Source of the DNA: a virus
Strand: one strand, 5' to 3'
IMG/VR virus record: IMGVR_UViG_3300032116_000521
Location: 1 to 39,734 of that record
Length of the DNA stretch: 39,734 nt
Shown: positions 1 through 11,597 of the stretch, piece by piece
How positions within the stretch are numbered: position 1 is the stretch's first letter
Layout: the number at the start of each line of letters is the position of its first letter
Made by a program: the position numbers and the translations under genes
Notes under the pieces: model-generated
The model's database searches: none
Seen by the model: the letters and a program-made list of their open reading frames with translations, nothing else
Told to the model about the DNA's origin: nothing

Positions 1-2566
<2,566 letters not shown>

Positions 2567-2605
2567 GGTTCACTATCCCCTTTGTTTTAAAACGTACTTC
2601 TATAA

Positions 2606-3766
2606 CTAACTATTTAGTTTAATAGTTTGAGGCATTTCATGAGGATAATTTTTCTTTAACCAATTCAATTGAAGTCTTGCATCATTTCTTTCATACCAAC
2701 CATTACCAGTGTAAACATTTAAAACAGATTGAAAATATTCCTCATACATTTTGCCAACTTTTTCTAATGTAAAGTTTTCAGCAAAAGCACGACAATTTTT
2801 AGGATTAATATTGTGAATATTGTTAGCAGCCCACAAATATTGTTCAAAGGTTCTACAACGATAACCAGTAATTCCATGTATGTTATTTTCTGTAAATGAA
2901 CCCCAATCAGTTGTAATTGTAGGTGTTCCTGAGAACAACATTTCAACTTGAACTCCACCAAAAGGTTCAACATACATTGATGGCACAAAGGCTGCTTTTG
3001 CACCGGACATCAATTTTCTTCGCATCTCAACGTCAGCGTAACCAATTTCAGTAATATGAGCAGGTATCTCTTTATAACCCATTTGAGTTAATGAATTTTG
3101 GCCTGCAATAATTAATTTGGCACCAAGTGCTTCAGTTACTTGAACCGCAACATTTACACCTTTACCATCATATACACGACCTAAAAATAAAAAATAATCT
3201 TTTTTCTTTTCTTGGAAAGTAAAATCATCAGGATCAAAATAGTTTGGAATAACTGCATCATACCAATCTTGTTTGCAACTACCAACGGCTGTCATTCCAT
3301 AATAAGCATGGTATATTGCATATGATTCAAATATTTTCCAGCGAGCCCAATGTCCGCCAGCATAACCAATTCCTGGTTCAACACAAATTAAATCTGAATG
3401 TGCATCACAAACTGGACGCACACCTGATCCCCAAAAAGGAAGAATAAAATCGTGTTTTTGTTTTCTTTTACCAACCTCCACAATGGCGTTTTTATAGAAT
3501 GTTTGGTAAGCATGGTCATTGACATCAAATTTATAAAAATTCTTACGCCAGTCATAATCACCATAAGCAATTTCTAAATCTTTATTAGTGGTGACCGTAA
3601 CATGTTCATCACAAACTAAATCTGAATCTTCGTGGCCGTAGTGTATAATAGTATGGCCTAACGACTTCATCATTTTGCCAAATTTAACTACCTTTTGTGT
3701 ATAAGCACAAGCATTATATTCTTTTGAAGATACAGTATGTGGTAAACCTAAAATATGAAAACGCAT
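2606..3766 (-). CDS. GT4-family glycosyltransferase
   Basis: A 386-residue GT-B fold enzyme, predicted to transfer a sugar from a nucleotide-sugar donor. The C-terminal half shows the family landmarks: [10 protein letters not shown] (about residues 194-203, start of the donor domain), LIIAGQ, and the retaining-GT4 motif EPFGG (267-271) with the conserved Glu. The N-terminal half is the acceptor side and varies. It has a good ribosome site (AAAAAGGTGAT) 23 bases after the fibre gene stop and lies directly upstream of the collagen-like fibre. The position suggests the fibre, or a host glycan, is the acceptor, but the sequence does not show which. Confidence 0.85.
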   Translation of the reverse strand: MRFHILGLPHTVSSKEYNACAYTQKVVKFGKMMKSLGHTIIHYGHEDSDLVCDEHVTVTTNKDLEIAYGDYDWRKNFYKFDVNDHAYQTFYKNAIVEVGKRKQKHDFILPFWGSGVRPVCDAHSDLICVEPGIGYAGGHWARWKIFESYAIYHAYYGMTAVGSCKQDWYDAVIPNYFDPDDFTFQEKKKDYFLFLGRVYDGKGVNVAVQVTEALGAKLIIAGQNSLTQMGYKEIPAHITEIGYADVEMRRKLMSGAKAAFVPSMYVEPFGGVQVEMLFSGTPTITTDWGSFTENNIHGITGYRCRTFEQYLWAANNIHNINPKNCRAFAENFTLEKVGKMYEEYFQSVLNVYTGNGWYERNDARLQLNWLKKNYPHEMPQTIKLNS

Positions 3767-3789
3767 AATAAAATCACCTTTTTAAAAAA

Positions 3790-5172
3790 TTATATTGTGA
3801 TTAACCTTCTAATCATCTTAACAGTATTTATTGCTTGTGTAGGACGAAAATATAAATTAACCACGTTGTTTGCAACATCAGCATCAAATTGACCAAGAGT
3901 AATATCACTTACAAGTTCACCGTATTGAGTCATAAAGGCACAAATTCCATTGTGCATTACCCTTAACTCAATTACTTGATAAAAAGAACCTGATGTTATT
4001 TGTATTTCATATTTGGCACTTCGATATGTGTAAATATCAAAATTGTCAACAGCAATTGGATTAGTTGTTGTTGTGTCAAATTGAATAATCGATACACCAC
4101 CACCAGCAGCTTCTAAAGAGGTGGCAGATGTAATGCGGCCAAACCTATCTACTGTAAAAATAGGAACTCTGTTTGCAGAACCATAAGTTCCAGGACTAAC
4201 ACCCGTATCTGTAAGAGTAAAAGTTCCTGTTTCACCAGTAGTTGTGGCACCCGTACCACCAGTTACAATTGTTGTGCCTGTTCCTGTGCCTGACGTTAAA
4301 GCAGATGCAAACGGATTATTATACAATACGGCTGAAGTATTTACTGTTACAGCCAAAGGCTTTGCAGTAGCTAAATCAGTTTTTAATTTTGTTGTGCCAA
4401 CTATTTGCAATAAAGAATTTTGTGTATCACCAACACTAGAAAAAGTCAAAACGGTTTGATAATCTCTTATAATTGCCAACGAATTTTGATAAAAATTAAT
4501 ATCTCCGTTTCTTCTGGTTGCCAACAAGGTTTGTAGAGAATTAACATCTGTTATAATTGTGTTAATACTAGAAACAGAAATGTTACTGTATGTGTTACCA
4601 TCTTCAACATACAGAGAATTACCTAAAGTTCTTGAATCTATAATTATTGCGTTACTTCTTGAATCAACATCGTCACGAATATAGAGGCTAGTAAAATTTC
4701 CTAATACCGGCACGTTATTTTGTGTTTGATCCGATTTATTGGTTAAGCTTAATACTTGGCGACCAATTGATAGGGCTGTATTTAAATCTGGATATAAAAC
4801 AGTATTGGCTGATCGTTCAACACCAGATATATAATTTGTGTGTGTTGTAAAATCAGAAACAGCCGTTAATGCATTTATAATTGAAGAATATAATGTGTTT
4901 GCTTGTGTTGGAGCTACATTAAAAGTTATTGAACTGATGTTACAGTTTGCAGCCATACCTGTAAGAACAACTGTCATATTACTTAATACAGATGAATATG
5001 GATTCTGATAGTAACCTGTTGCTGTTGATGTTGCAATATCATCAACTTGCCATTGACTTAAATTAATTGAAGAATTATTAAGAAAGTTATTCGCACCAGG
5101 AGCTAAATCGACATCATCACCAAATTTGGTGGTATCAAAATTATATCCTAATCTATTGTATATACTGGACAT
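3790..5172 (-). CDS. Tail fibre / virion structural protein
   Basis: 460 residues. The middle is rich in Gly, Thr and Val (GTGTGTTIVTGGTGATTTG). It is followed by GTYGSANRVPIFTVDRFGRIT, a pattern shared by many phage fibre proteins at a shaft-to-tip transition. The C-terminal ~100 residues look like a beta-rich domain (YEIQITSGSF, ELRVMHNG, VVNLYFRP). No enzyme motif is seen. The start codon lies 1 base after the stop of the spike gene, so translation is probably coupled. The role (short fibre, fibre connector or baseplate decoration) is inferred from context. Confidence 0.7.
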   Translation of the reverse strand: MSSIYNRLGYNFDTTKFGDDVDLAPGANNFLNNSSINLSQWQVDDIATSTATGYYQNPYSSVLSNMTVVLTGMAANCNISSITFNVAPTQANTLYSSIINALTAVSDFTTHTNYISGVERSANTVLYPDLNTALSIGRQVLSLTNKSDQTQNNVPVLGNFTSLYIRDDVDSRSNAIIIDSRTLGNSLYVEDGNTYSNISVSSINTIITDVNSLQTLLATRRNGDINFYQNSLAIIRDYQTVLTFSSVGDTQNSLLQIVGTTKLKTDLATAKPLAVTVNTSAVLYNNPFASALTSGTGTGTTIVTGGTGATTTGETGTFTLTDTGVSPGTYGSANRVPIFTVDRFGRITSATSLEAAGGGVSIIQFDTTTTNPIAVDNFDIYTYRSAKYEIQITSGSFYQVIELRVMHNGICAFMTQYGELVSDITLGQFDADVANNVVNLYFRPTQAINTVKMIRRLITI

Positions 5173-5173
5173 A

Positions 5174-5917
5174 TTATGATTCCATTGGTGCGTTTAATGG
5201 AGGTGAAGTTGGGAATCCACGGTTTCCAATATGAGTATGCATATTAACTTTTATTCTAAACATTTGTACTGAACCAAACATATCTGAAACCATTGGCGCA
5301 AACATTGAAATGCCGGCATCAATTGTTGTACCTGCTATCATATAACCTAAAGTTTCAACAGATTTATTACCAGATACAGAAAGACCTGCTGTAATATTTC
5401 CATCTGCTTGAACTGATTGTGATGTGCCTATATCACCACGAACATACAAATCAGCATTTACGTTAACAGTTGAGGCACCTAATGTAATATCACCAGAAGA
5501 ATTTATTTCCACATCACCGTCAACAGATTGAATTGCATCTCCAGAAACAGATTGATTTACATCACCTTTAACATTTTGATATGCAGACCCATCAATTTGT
5601 GTATAAGCATCACCTTTAATGTGAAGTGCCGAATCACCCTCAATAGTTATGTTGCAAATGCCTCTAATTAATACGTTTTTATCAGAAGCAATAATTTCAT
5701 AGCCTTTACCAACAATTTTATGAACTTCGTCACCGTTAGGATGCATCTCAATAAACGAACCTGAACGGTGTTGTATACGAACACGTTCACGAGTTGGTGT
5801 ATCATCCATTTCAAATGAATGACCTGATTCTGTTTGTTGTATATTATTATAAGAATATATTGGTTGGTAATCAGTATTAGCTGCTGATTCCGGTTCCGTC
5901 CATGACATATCGGCCAT
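5174..5917 (-). CDS. Baseplate central spike, beta-helix protein (gp5 C-terminal-like)
   Basis: 247 residues. Positions ~70-160 consist of short alternating beta repeats: IEGDSALHIKGDAY, QNVKGDVNQSVSGDAIQSVDGDVEIN. This is the pattern of the T4 gp5 C-terminal triple-stranded beta-helix and of VgrG/GpV needles that pierce the outer membrane. Upstream is RVRIQHRSGSFIEMHPNGDE, typical of the segment entering such a helix. The C-terminus has an HTH residue triad (MHTHIGNRG), as in metal-binding needle tips. It overlaps the OB-fold gene by one base. In T4 both parts are one polypeptide; here the spike is split. Confidence 0.8.
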   Translation of the reverse strand: MADMSWTEPESAANTDYQPIYSYNNIQQTESGHSFEMDDTPTRERVRIQHRSGSFIEMHPNGDEVHKIVGKGYEIIASDKNVLIRGICNITIEGDSALHIKGDAYTQIDGSAYQNVKGDVNQSVSGDAIQSVDGDVEINSSGDITLGASTVNVNADLYVRGDIGTSQSVQADGNITAGLSVSGNKSVETLGYMIAGTTIDAGISMFAPMVSDMFGSVQMFRIKVNMHTHIGNRGFPTSPPLNAPMES

Positions 5918-6852
5918 TATGGTTTCCCAATCGTATTTTGAACTGGCACAATAGTTTCTTTATCGGTCAAAGCTAGTTCTGCTGCAATAGCTGATGAGTT
6001 CGCTAAAGAAACATTTCCTTCTGTAATATTTTTTTGAATTTCTTGACCTACAGCAATTGCACCAGATATACCACCAAGAGCTTCTTTTAAACAATCTTGT
6101 AGAAATTTGGCTATTCTTGCTGGTAATGTAGCAACGTATTGAATTATTTTTTGTAGTTGATCCATTAAATCTTTAACAGCTCCGGCATATTGTTGTATTT
6201 TTTTAATAAATTTTTGTATTACTTTAACTTGTGCTTTAATTGTTTTTATAGCACTTCTGATTTCATCAGCAAATGGACTTGAAGATGCACTAGCCCAAAG
6301 GCCTTTAATTGCGGATCTAATTGTTTCTACCAATTCACTTGTTTTAAATGCCATTTTAGCAATTTCAAATTTCATATTTACTGAGATGTCACACACATGA
6401 GCTAAATTAGCATTGGATTGTGAAATGGCTGTTTTATCAACCACACCTCTAGATAAAGGTGAAAGTGTAGGTTTGCCTGCTTCATATTGAACTTGGCCTG
6501 ATGGTGGTGTTGCCGGTTTTAAATCACTCTGAGGTGAAAATCCTTTATTTTTATTTGGTACAGCTTCAAGTCCAGGAAAAACACCCATCATTATTGGTGA
6601 TTGTGATGAAGTTCCGTCAGAGAAGAAACCCATCACATAGTCACCTAATCTAGGTGCACTAAATGATTTTGAATTGTTTACTGGATTAACGGCTGCGGCC
6701 CAAGGTAAATCTTTTGTTGGTAATTCTACCAAGTTATCTGTGTGGTGTCCGAAGATACGAACTTTTGCTCGACCCAATTTGGCTGGATCGTTAACATCTT
6801 CTACTACACCATACCACCAATTAAATCCATCTTTGCCTATAAAATTATTCAT
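5917..6852 (-). CDS. gp5-like baseplate hub OB-fold protein lacking lysozyme
   Basis: 311 residues. Residues ~10-110 form the gp5/VgrG-type OB fold: WWYGVVEDVNDPAKLGRAKVRIFGHH, LPWAAAV, PRLGDYVMGFFSDG, SPIMMGVFPG. T4 gp5 has a lysozyme domain after the OB fold. Here there is only a low-complexity linker followed by a long helical region (about 160-280) with no lysozyme motif. The protein should sit at the centre of the baseplate between hub and needle. It overlaps both neighbours by a few bases. The muralytic activity expected of gp5 may instead come from the gene at 12509. Confidence 0.8.
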   Translation of the reverse strand: MNNFIGKDGFNWWYGVVEDVNDPAKLGRAKVRIFGHHTDNLVELPTKDLPWAAAVNPVNNSKSFSAPRLGDYVMGFFSDGTSSQSPIMMGVFPGLEAVPNKNKGFSPQSDLKPATPPSGQVQYEAGKPTLSPLSRGVVDKTAISQSNANLAHVCDISVNMKFEIAKMAFKTSELVETIRSAIKGLWASASSSPFADEIRSAIKTIKAQVKVIQKFIKKIQQYAGAVKDLMDQLQKIIQYVATLPARIAKFLQDCLKEALGGISGAIAVGQEIQKNITEGNVSLANSSAIAAELALTDKETIVPVQNTIGKP

Positions 6853-8225
6853 TCTGCCACCGCTTCTTTAAATGCCGTTTGATCTATTTCTTGATAATTA
6901 TTTGGTACACTATCTTTACTAATTTCAAGAACTGTTTGATATTTATTTGGTTGTATGATATGTCGAACTGCTGTGACCAAATATTTGCCTGAATAAAATT
7001 TGTCCAATTGTTTTTCGTTTGTTTCTGGTCTTAGTGACATCAAATTAAATTCAATTGTTCTGCCTACTGTCAAACCTGGATCACCAGGTATTGTTAATTT
7101 AACAACAGTATAATTTGCGAGAGCAATTTGTGCCGTTCTATTTGGCAAATATGTTTCTATTGCAATGTTTTTTGCAACTGATCCTGGTATTTCTTTAAAG
7201 TAAGCTGCTTCATTTTGGCCAGAATTTGACAAAGCTACTTTTAGTGTTGCATCATATGTTTCATATTGAGTTAACCCCAATCTATTCTTTAACGCATTAC
7301 TTACTTCACCTTCATTTAATGTAACTGCTTGGTTCTTATACTTTAAATAATCAAAATCGGTTACTTTGTATGACCTTGTTAATGGATCAATTGAAATTAA
7401 TCTGTTTGCAAATGTGCCAGAACTTATTTCGTTGACTGAATCATAAGTTTTAACAAATTCATAATCCAAAACACTTATTGTTTTTTCTTTAAAAGATTGT
7501 TTATCCATGGCAATGTTTTGTGCCTGATACTTGTAAGTAGCATATGGTTCTTCTTTAAACATGGACTGCAATGATCGGTAATTAAACCCATCTTTAGTTT
7601 CAAAGAATAACATATCAGCACCAACGGAACCATTATTTGCTGGTCGAGCATAAGTTGACAACCAACTAATCGCTTCAAATGGTTTTAATCGAGGTATAAC
7701 AAAATCATATAAACCAGTTGTTGATTCAATGTTATTAATTTTGCTGCTAGGCACTTTTAATTTATCAACCAATATGTTTTCTACAATAGTGGATATTTTT
7801 TGGCCAGTATACGATTTACTGATTTTAATTTGTTCAGATAACAACAATTCTTCCGAACAGAAATATAGTGTGTATGTTTCAGTATTTAAATTTCCTGCAG
7901 GTTTTTTACCTCCAACTTTGTATACTCGAAACAATTGATCATTATTGTTTGATCCATTTTTCACTTTACCAAAATTAACTTCAATGAATTCATTACCTGT
8001 TAATTGAAAAAGTTCAATAAATCCTTGAGAATCTGTTACTGTAACATAACCTGAGGCTGTAAAACTATAAAGGTCCTCATAATAGGACATATCAATCATT
8101 AAACGTTTTAACTCAAATTTTTGACCACTTGAAGTTAAAAAATTTAAAGTTTCTAATGAATAGTCTTGTGTATAGTAGGCACCAGGAGATTCCACACCTA
8201 AAGAAGATTGATCAAATTCTGCCAT
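6849..8225 (-). CDS. Baseplate hub protein, gp27-like
   Basis: 458 residues, beta-rich, no enzyme motif. The region after residue ~35 (FELKRLMIDMSYYEDLYSF, SGYVTVTDSQGFIELF) matches the start of gp27/GpD-type hub proteins, which form a trimeric ring under the tail tube. The last ~90 residues (IPGDPGLTVGRTIEFN, GKYLVTAVRHII) resemble the tube-like second domain of this family. Placement directly before the gp5-like OB protein, its structural partner in T4, supports the call. It overlaps that gene by 4 bases. Homology to T4 gp27 is by pattern and context, not a computed alignment. Confidence 0.65.
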   Translation of the reverse strand: MAEFDQSSLGVESPGAYYTQDYSLETLNFLTSSGQKFELKRLMIDMSYYEDLYSFTASGYVTVTDSQGFIELFQLTGNEFIEVNFGKVKNGSNNNDQLFRVYKVGGKKPAGNLNTETYTLYFCSEELLLSEQIKISKSYTGQKISTIVENILVDKLKVPSSKINNIESTTGLYDFVIPRLKPFEAISWLSTYARPANNGSVGADMLFFETKDGFNYRSLQSMFKEEPYATYKYQAQNIAMDKQSFKEKTISVLDYEFVKTYDSVNEISSGTFANRLISIDPLTRSYKVTDFDYLKYKNQAVTLNEGEVSNALKNRLGLTQYETYDATLKVALSNSGQNEAAYFKEIPGSVAKNIAIETYLPNRTAQIALANYTVVKLTIPGDPGLTVGRTIEFNLMSLRPETNEKQLDKFYSGKYLVTAVRHIIQPNKYQTVLEISKDSVPNNYQEIDQTAFKEAVAE

Positions 8226-8226
8226 G

Positions 8227-8820
8227 TTAAGCCATTAATTTTTTAAACTGTTTTTCCAATTCACCCACATAAATTGAATTTAATAATTTTATATTTCTAT
8301 ACGATTCATTTAAATCTGTTTCGTATTCATAATAAGAAACTGTTTTACGGCTAGTGGTTATAGTAAATGGTCCGGTTGCCATGTTACGTTCAAACACTCC
8401 GGTTTGTAAAGTATTATAAGATTGTTGATCAATAATATAATTGTCAATTGTCGTGGTGCTTGTTCTTGAATTAAATTTGGTAATCACTTTTTCATAATGA
8501 TGAATGGTAGCTTTAGCATTAAAATTATATTTATCTGTGATATAAGATTCTAAAACACTAGACTGCATTGGCCATTGCCATTGTGGGTCTAATATTTGAT
8601 TTACGTATAAAACAATCCAATAACGATAAGAATCACCATAATATTTGTAAGCAATAATTTCTGGTGTATCTCCTTCTTGGATATCATATGAATAATATAC
8701 TAATGGATTATTAAGTATGTCGGGAATAACACTACACCTTGCCATCAAATTCACCATTAGTGATGAATTACCACTTGTATCGGTTTTAATAATTTTTGGT
8801 AATGTGTCGAAATATTGCAT
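8227..8820 (-). CDS. 53: Baseplate wedge protein gp53
   Basis: 197 residues, close to T4 gp53 (196). It contains a LysM-like segment near residues 47-80 (DIQEGDTPEIIAYKYYGD, RYWIVLYVNQILDP) characteristic of gp53. In T4 this protein clamps neighbouring wedges together around the hub. It lies one base from the hub gene and overlaps the tube-cap gene by one base (TAATG), so translation is coupled. Confidence 0.88.
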   Translation of the reverse strand: MQYFDTLPKIIKTDTSGNSSLMVNLMARCSVIPDILNNPLVYYSYDIQEGDTPEIIAYKYYGDSYRYWIVLYVNQILDPQWQWPMQSSVLESYITDKYNFNAKATIHHYEKVITKFNSRTSTTTIDNYIIDQQSYNTLQTGVFERNMATGPFTITTSRKTVSYYEYETDLNESYRNIKLLNSIYVGELEKQFKKLMA

Positions 8821-9827
8821 TAATAACCTTCTTTTTCTATTTTTTCTCTTGTAATGAGTTCAACTTCTTTGAAATTTATAGTTACTGTTGTTTGAACTGG
8901 TGCACCATCACCAAAAGTTGAAAATCCGTTTGGAGAATAATTGATATCAATACTTTCAATTACACTCTCAGCAACTCGGCCAACATTTTGATTTCTTTTA
9001 CCATTAAATAAAAATTCTAAATTAAATGTTGACGGAGGTACAAAAAACATACCGGCTGTGCCTTCTGCCAATCGTGGTGCTGCATGTGTTTTTAACATTT
9101 TAACAATTTTTGCAACTGTTTCCGCTTCTTTTTTAGAATATGGTGTAAATGTAAATGCCATCTGATATGTTCTAAAATCTATACCATCAAATAATAATTG
9201 TTGTTGTGGGTTAAAAGCAAATCCGGCACCCTTGGCCAATAATCTTGCTGGCCCACTGGTAGCAATAGAAGCGATTGCACCAACTGCTCTGCCTATTCCC
9301 GGTACCTGAGCAGCAGCGTCAACCAAACTTAATTGTCCGTATGAAGCAGAATATGTAAAAGCCATCGTATCTGGTATATACAATGATATTCCGGCAACAG
9401 ATTTTTTGGTTGGGTTTTTAATGTTGATACTGTCATTACCTAGAAAATCTTTCAATCCAGCAACCGATTTATCTAATTCGCCACCAAGTGATATTTTTCC
9501 ACTTTTTATATCGTCAACATAAGATGTAACAGCATTTAATCCTGATTCTAAAGAACTACCAGCATTATTGACAGCACTATTAACAGCACCAAATAATTTA
9601 TCTTTACCTTTAATAAAACTGCTCTTTACACTTTCATATGTTGCTGGTGTTATTTCATTGATATTAATTACAACAACATGGCCTCTTGTCGATGTCTGTA
9701 AATCTCTAGGGTATTGTAAATCGGTTCGACCAAATTTATTTCCAAATAGAGTACCTAATGGACCTTCAACTAAGGCTCCAGGTATGGAAACTCCACCTAT
9801 AGAATTTGGTATGGAAATAATGGCCAT
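8820..9827 (-). CDS. 48: Baseplate tail-tube cap protein (gp48/gp54 family)
   Basis: 335 residues, first gene of the late minus-strand operon. It has a Gly/Ala-rich middle (VAGISLYIPDTMAFTYSASYG, VGAIASIATSG). The C-terminal tube-like beta domain reads YQMAFTFTPYSKKEAETV, FNLEFLFNGKRN and VTINFKEVELITRE. This matches the family of gp48/gp54, which sit on the hub and initiate tube polymerisation. Choosing between gp48 and gp54 is not possible by eye. The ATG has a GAGG ribosome site and sits about 30 bases downstream of a perfect late promoter. Confidence 0.7.
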   Translation of the reverse strand: MAIISIPNSIGGVSIPGALVEGPLGTLFGNKFGRTDLQYPRDLQTSTRGHVVVININEITPATYESVKSSFIKGKDKLFGAVNSAVNNAGSSLESGLNAVTSYVDDIKSGKISLGGELDKSVAGLKDFLGNDSINIKNPTKKSVAGISLYIPDTMAFTYSASYGQLSLVDAAAQVPGIGRAVGAIASIATSGPARLLAKGAGFAFNPQQQLLFDGIDFRTYQMAFTFTPYSKKEAETVAKIVKMLKTHAAPRLAEGTAGMFFVPPSTFNLEFLFNGKRNQNVGRVAESVIESIDINYSPNGFSTFGDGAPVQTTVTINFKEVELITREKIEKEGY

Positions 9828-9848
9828 TGAATCCTCTATTAAAAAAGT

Positions 9849-9856
9849 TATACATA
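9849..9856 (+). promoter_or_regulatory. Candidate late promoter for the plus-strand arm
   Basis: TATACATA matches the T4 late consensus at 7 of 8 positions and is the only such match in the divergent gap reading plus. If used, transcription would begin within a few bases of the gp4 ATG at 9865, giving an almost leaderless message. That fits the absence of a ribosome site there. Confidence 0.4.
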
Positions 9857-9857
9857 G

Positions 9858-9865
9858 TATTTATA
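9858..9865 (-). promoter_or_regulatory. T4-type late promoter for the baseplate/fibre operon
   Basis: A perfect TATAAATA reads on the minus strand 31 bases upstream of the tube-cap ATG at 9827. This is the single -10-like element recognised in T4 by the gp55/gp33-modified host polymerase. An AGAGGA ribosome site lies between promoter and start. It shares its bases with the start codon region of gp4 on the other strand. Confidence 0.85.
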
Positions 9866-10299
9866 TGGCTTATAATGGACGTTTCACACCTTCTAATCCT
9901 CAAAAATACGTTGGGGATCCTAATAATATCATTTATCGCTCTTCTTGGGAGTGTAAGATGATGAATTGGTTCGACAAAAATCCAGATATTGTATCATGGG
10001 CATCAGAAGAATTGATCATTCCTTATAAATCTCCAAAAGATGGCCTGTGGCATCGTTACTTTCCAGATTTTTTGATTAAAGTTAGAACCAAAACAGGAGT
10101 GTTGAAAACAATGTTACTTGAAGTTAAACCTAAGAAACAAACAATCACTCCTGAAACTAAAAAACGATTGACAAAACAATACATAAATGAGGTGGTTACA
10201 TATGGAATCAATCAAGCCAAATGGAAGGCCGCCACGGAATATTGTTTAGATCGTGGTTGGGAGTTTAAGTTAATAACAGAAGATCATCTAGGACTATAG
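9865..10299 (+). CDS. 4: Head completion protein gp4
   Basis: 144 residues beginning MAYNGRFTPSNPQKY, followed by GDPNNIIYRSSWE, the typical N-terminus of T4 gp4/gp50. Later it has DIVSWASEELIIPY and YFPDFLIKV with LEVKPKKQ, a PD-(D/E)XK-type nuclease core (D, ExK) seen in this family. In T4 it acts on packaged heads before tail joining. The frame is open further upstream to 9568, but conserved sequence starts at 9865, so that ATG was chosen. No ribosome site is visible before it. Confidence 0.85.
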   Translation: MAYNGRFTPSNPQKYVGDPNNIIYRSSWECKMMNWFDKNPDIVSWASEELIIPYKSPKDGLWHRYFPDFLIKVRTKTGVLKTMLLEVKPKKQTITPETKKRLTKQYINEVVTYGINQAKWKAATEYCLDRGWEFKLITEDHLGL

Positions 10300-10312
10300 A
10301 CTAAATAATACA

Positions 10313-10909
10313 ATGGGATCTAAACTTACACAATTAGCCAAAGAAAGAACAACTGCTCAATTGCAAATAATGAGCCGTGATTCTCTTAAATGGCTAACCA
10401 CAAAGATTGCTGAGTTGAGAAATCCTTCAGGAATACCATCAACAATCAATAACGAAGCTTTTAGAAAAAGAAATCGTTTTGTGACTGGTGGATTATATTA
10501 TTTTTATTATGATCCTAAAACGAAAAAAGACATACCATATTATGACCGCTTTCCTTTGGTTTTGGTATTGGAAAAATATAAAGATGGTTTTCTCGGTTTA
10601 AACCTACATTATCTACCGGTAAAATACCGAATCACGCTTTTGGATAAACTGATGGATTACGCCATCCTTGACGGCAATAATGATATTATGCGTATGAGAG
10701 TCAGCTACGATATTTTAAACGCCTCCAAGCGTTATAGAGAGTTTCGGCCATGCTTGAAGAAGTATTTACATGGTCATATTCAGTCAAAAATACTTGCCGT
10801 ACAACCAAATGAATGGGATATTGCGGCATACTTGCCTATTCACCAGTTTAAAAAGGCTTCGGTAAATGAAGTTTGGCAAGATTCATTAGAAGAAATAAGG
10901 AAAAGTTAA
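10313..10909 (+). CDS. 2: Probable DNA end protector (gp2-like)
   Basis: 198 residues. The core, GGLYYFYYDPKTKKDIPYYD with PLVLVLEKYKDGFLGLNLHY and LPVKYR, is a strongly conserved block I associate with T4-like gp2. That protein binds packaged DNA ends and protects them from RecBCD. T4 gp2 is longer (about 274 residues), so this is a compact version. Its position right after gp4 matches the T4 order 2-4 in reverse. It has no enzyme motif. Assignment rests on pattern memory and gene order. Confidence 0.65.
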   Translation: MGSKLTQLAKERTTAQLQIMSRDSLKWLTTKIAELRNPSGIPSTINNEAFRKRNRFVTGGLYYFYYDPKTKKDIPYYDRFPLVLVLEKYKDGFLGLNLHYLPVKYRITLLDKLMDYAILDGNNDIMRMRVSYDILNASKRYREFRPCLKKYLHGHIQSKILAVQPNEWDIAAYLPIHQFKKASVNEVWQDSLEEIRKS

Positions 10910-11578
10910 ATGCCAGGTACCATTAACGATTTTAAATCCAGTTTCACAAAAGACCTAGCGAGAGCAAATAGGTTTGATGTGAACATTCCTATTCCTTTAA
11001 CTTTAATACCATATATCAAATCGGCTAGAAATTTAGTGTACCGTTGTGAGAATGCTAATTTGCCAGGTAGAAGTTTAATGACAGTAGAACAAAAAATTGG
11101 ATCTAATCCTGTTGAGAAGTATCCATATCTGACTGGTTATAACGACATGGATTTAACTTTTATTGTTGATGGTGATATGCAACAAAAAATATTCTTTGAT
11201 GCTTGGATGAATTTTATTAATCCAACATACAATTATAATTTTAGATACAAGGGTGATTATTCCACGACAATACAGATTAATCAATATGATGTAGAAAACA
11301 AAGTATCATATTCTGTTAATTTGTTTGATGCGTTTCCAATTTCAATGAATCAATTAGATTTAGATTGGTCATCCGATAACCCACACAAGCTTTCAGTAAC
11401 TTTTGCATACACTCGTTGGAGTAATAATTCTCTACAATCATTTGGTATGGAATTGGTCGATGCTGGCTTGGCCAATTTTTCTGATGTGGTTGGTGGTTTA
11501 GGTGGAAACGCTCAAGGTGCTGTAAGTGCAGCTGGTCAATCAATAGTGAATAACATACAAAGAAGTATTTTTAAGTGA
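10910..11578 (+). CDS. Tail tube-family protein (gp19/gp54-like)
   Basis: 222 residues. It has the layout of T4-like tube proteins: RFDVNIPIPLTLIPY, a NLVYRCENANLPGRSLMTVE segment (clear tube-family signature), YNDMDLTFIVDGDMQQKIFFD, and a C-terminal strand LSVTFAYTRW. It starts one base after the previous stop with a good AAGGAAA ribosome site. The major tube protein normally neighbours the sheath, so here in the assembly cluster it may be a tube initiator at the baseplate. Either role is possible. Confidence 0.7.
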   Translation: MPGTINDFKSSFTKDLARANRFDVNIPIPLTLIPYIKSARNLVYRCENANLPGRSLMTVEQKIGSNPVEKYPYLTGYNDMDLTFIVDGDMQQKIFFDAWMNFINPTYNYNFRYKGDYSTTIQINQYDVENKVSYSVNLFDAFPISMNQLDLDWSSDNPHKLSVTFAYTRWSNNSLQSFGMELVDAGLANFSDVVGGLGGNAQGAVSAAGQSIVNNIQRSIFK

Positions 11579-11597
11579 TTTTATAAGGAGATAAATT

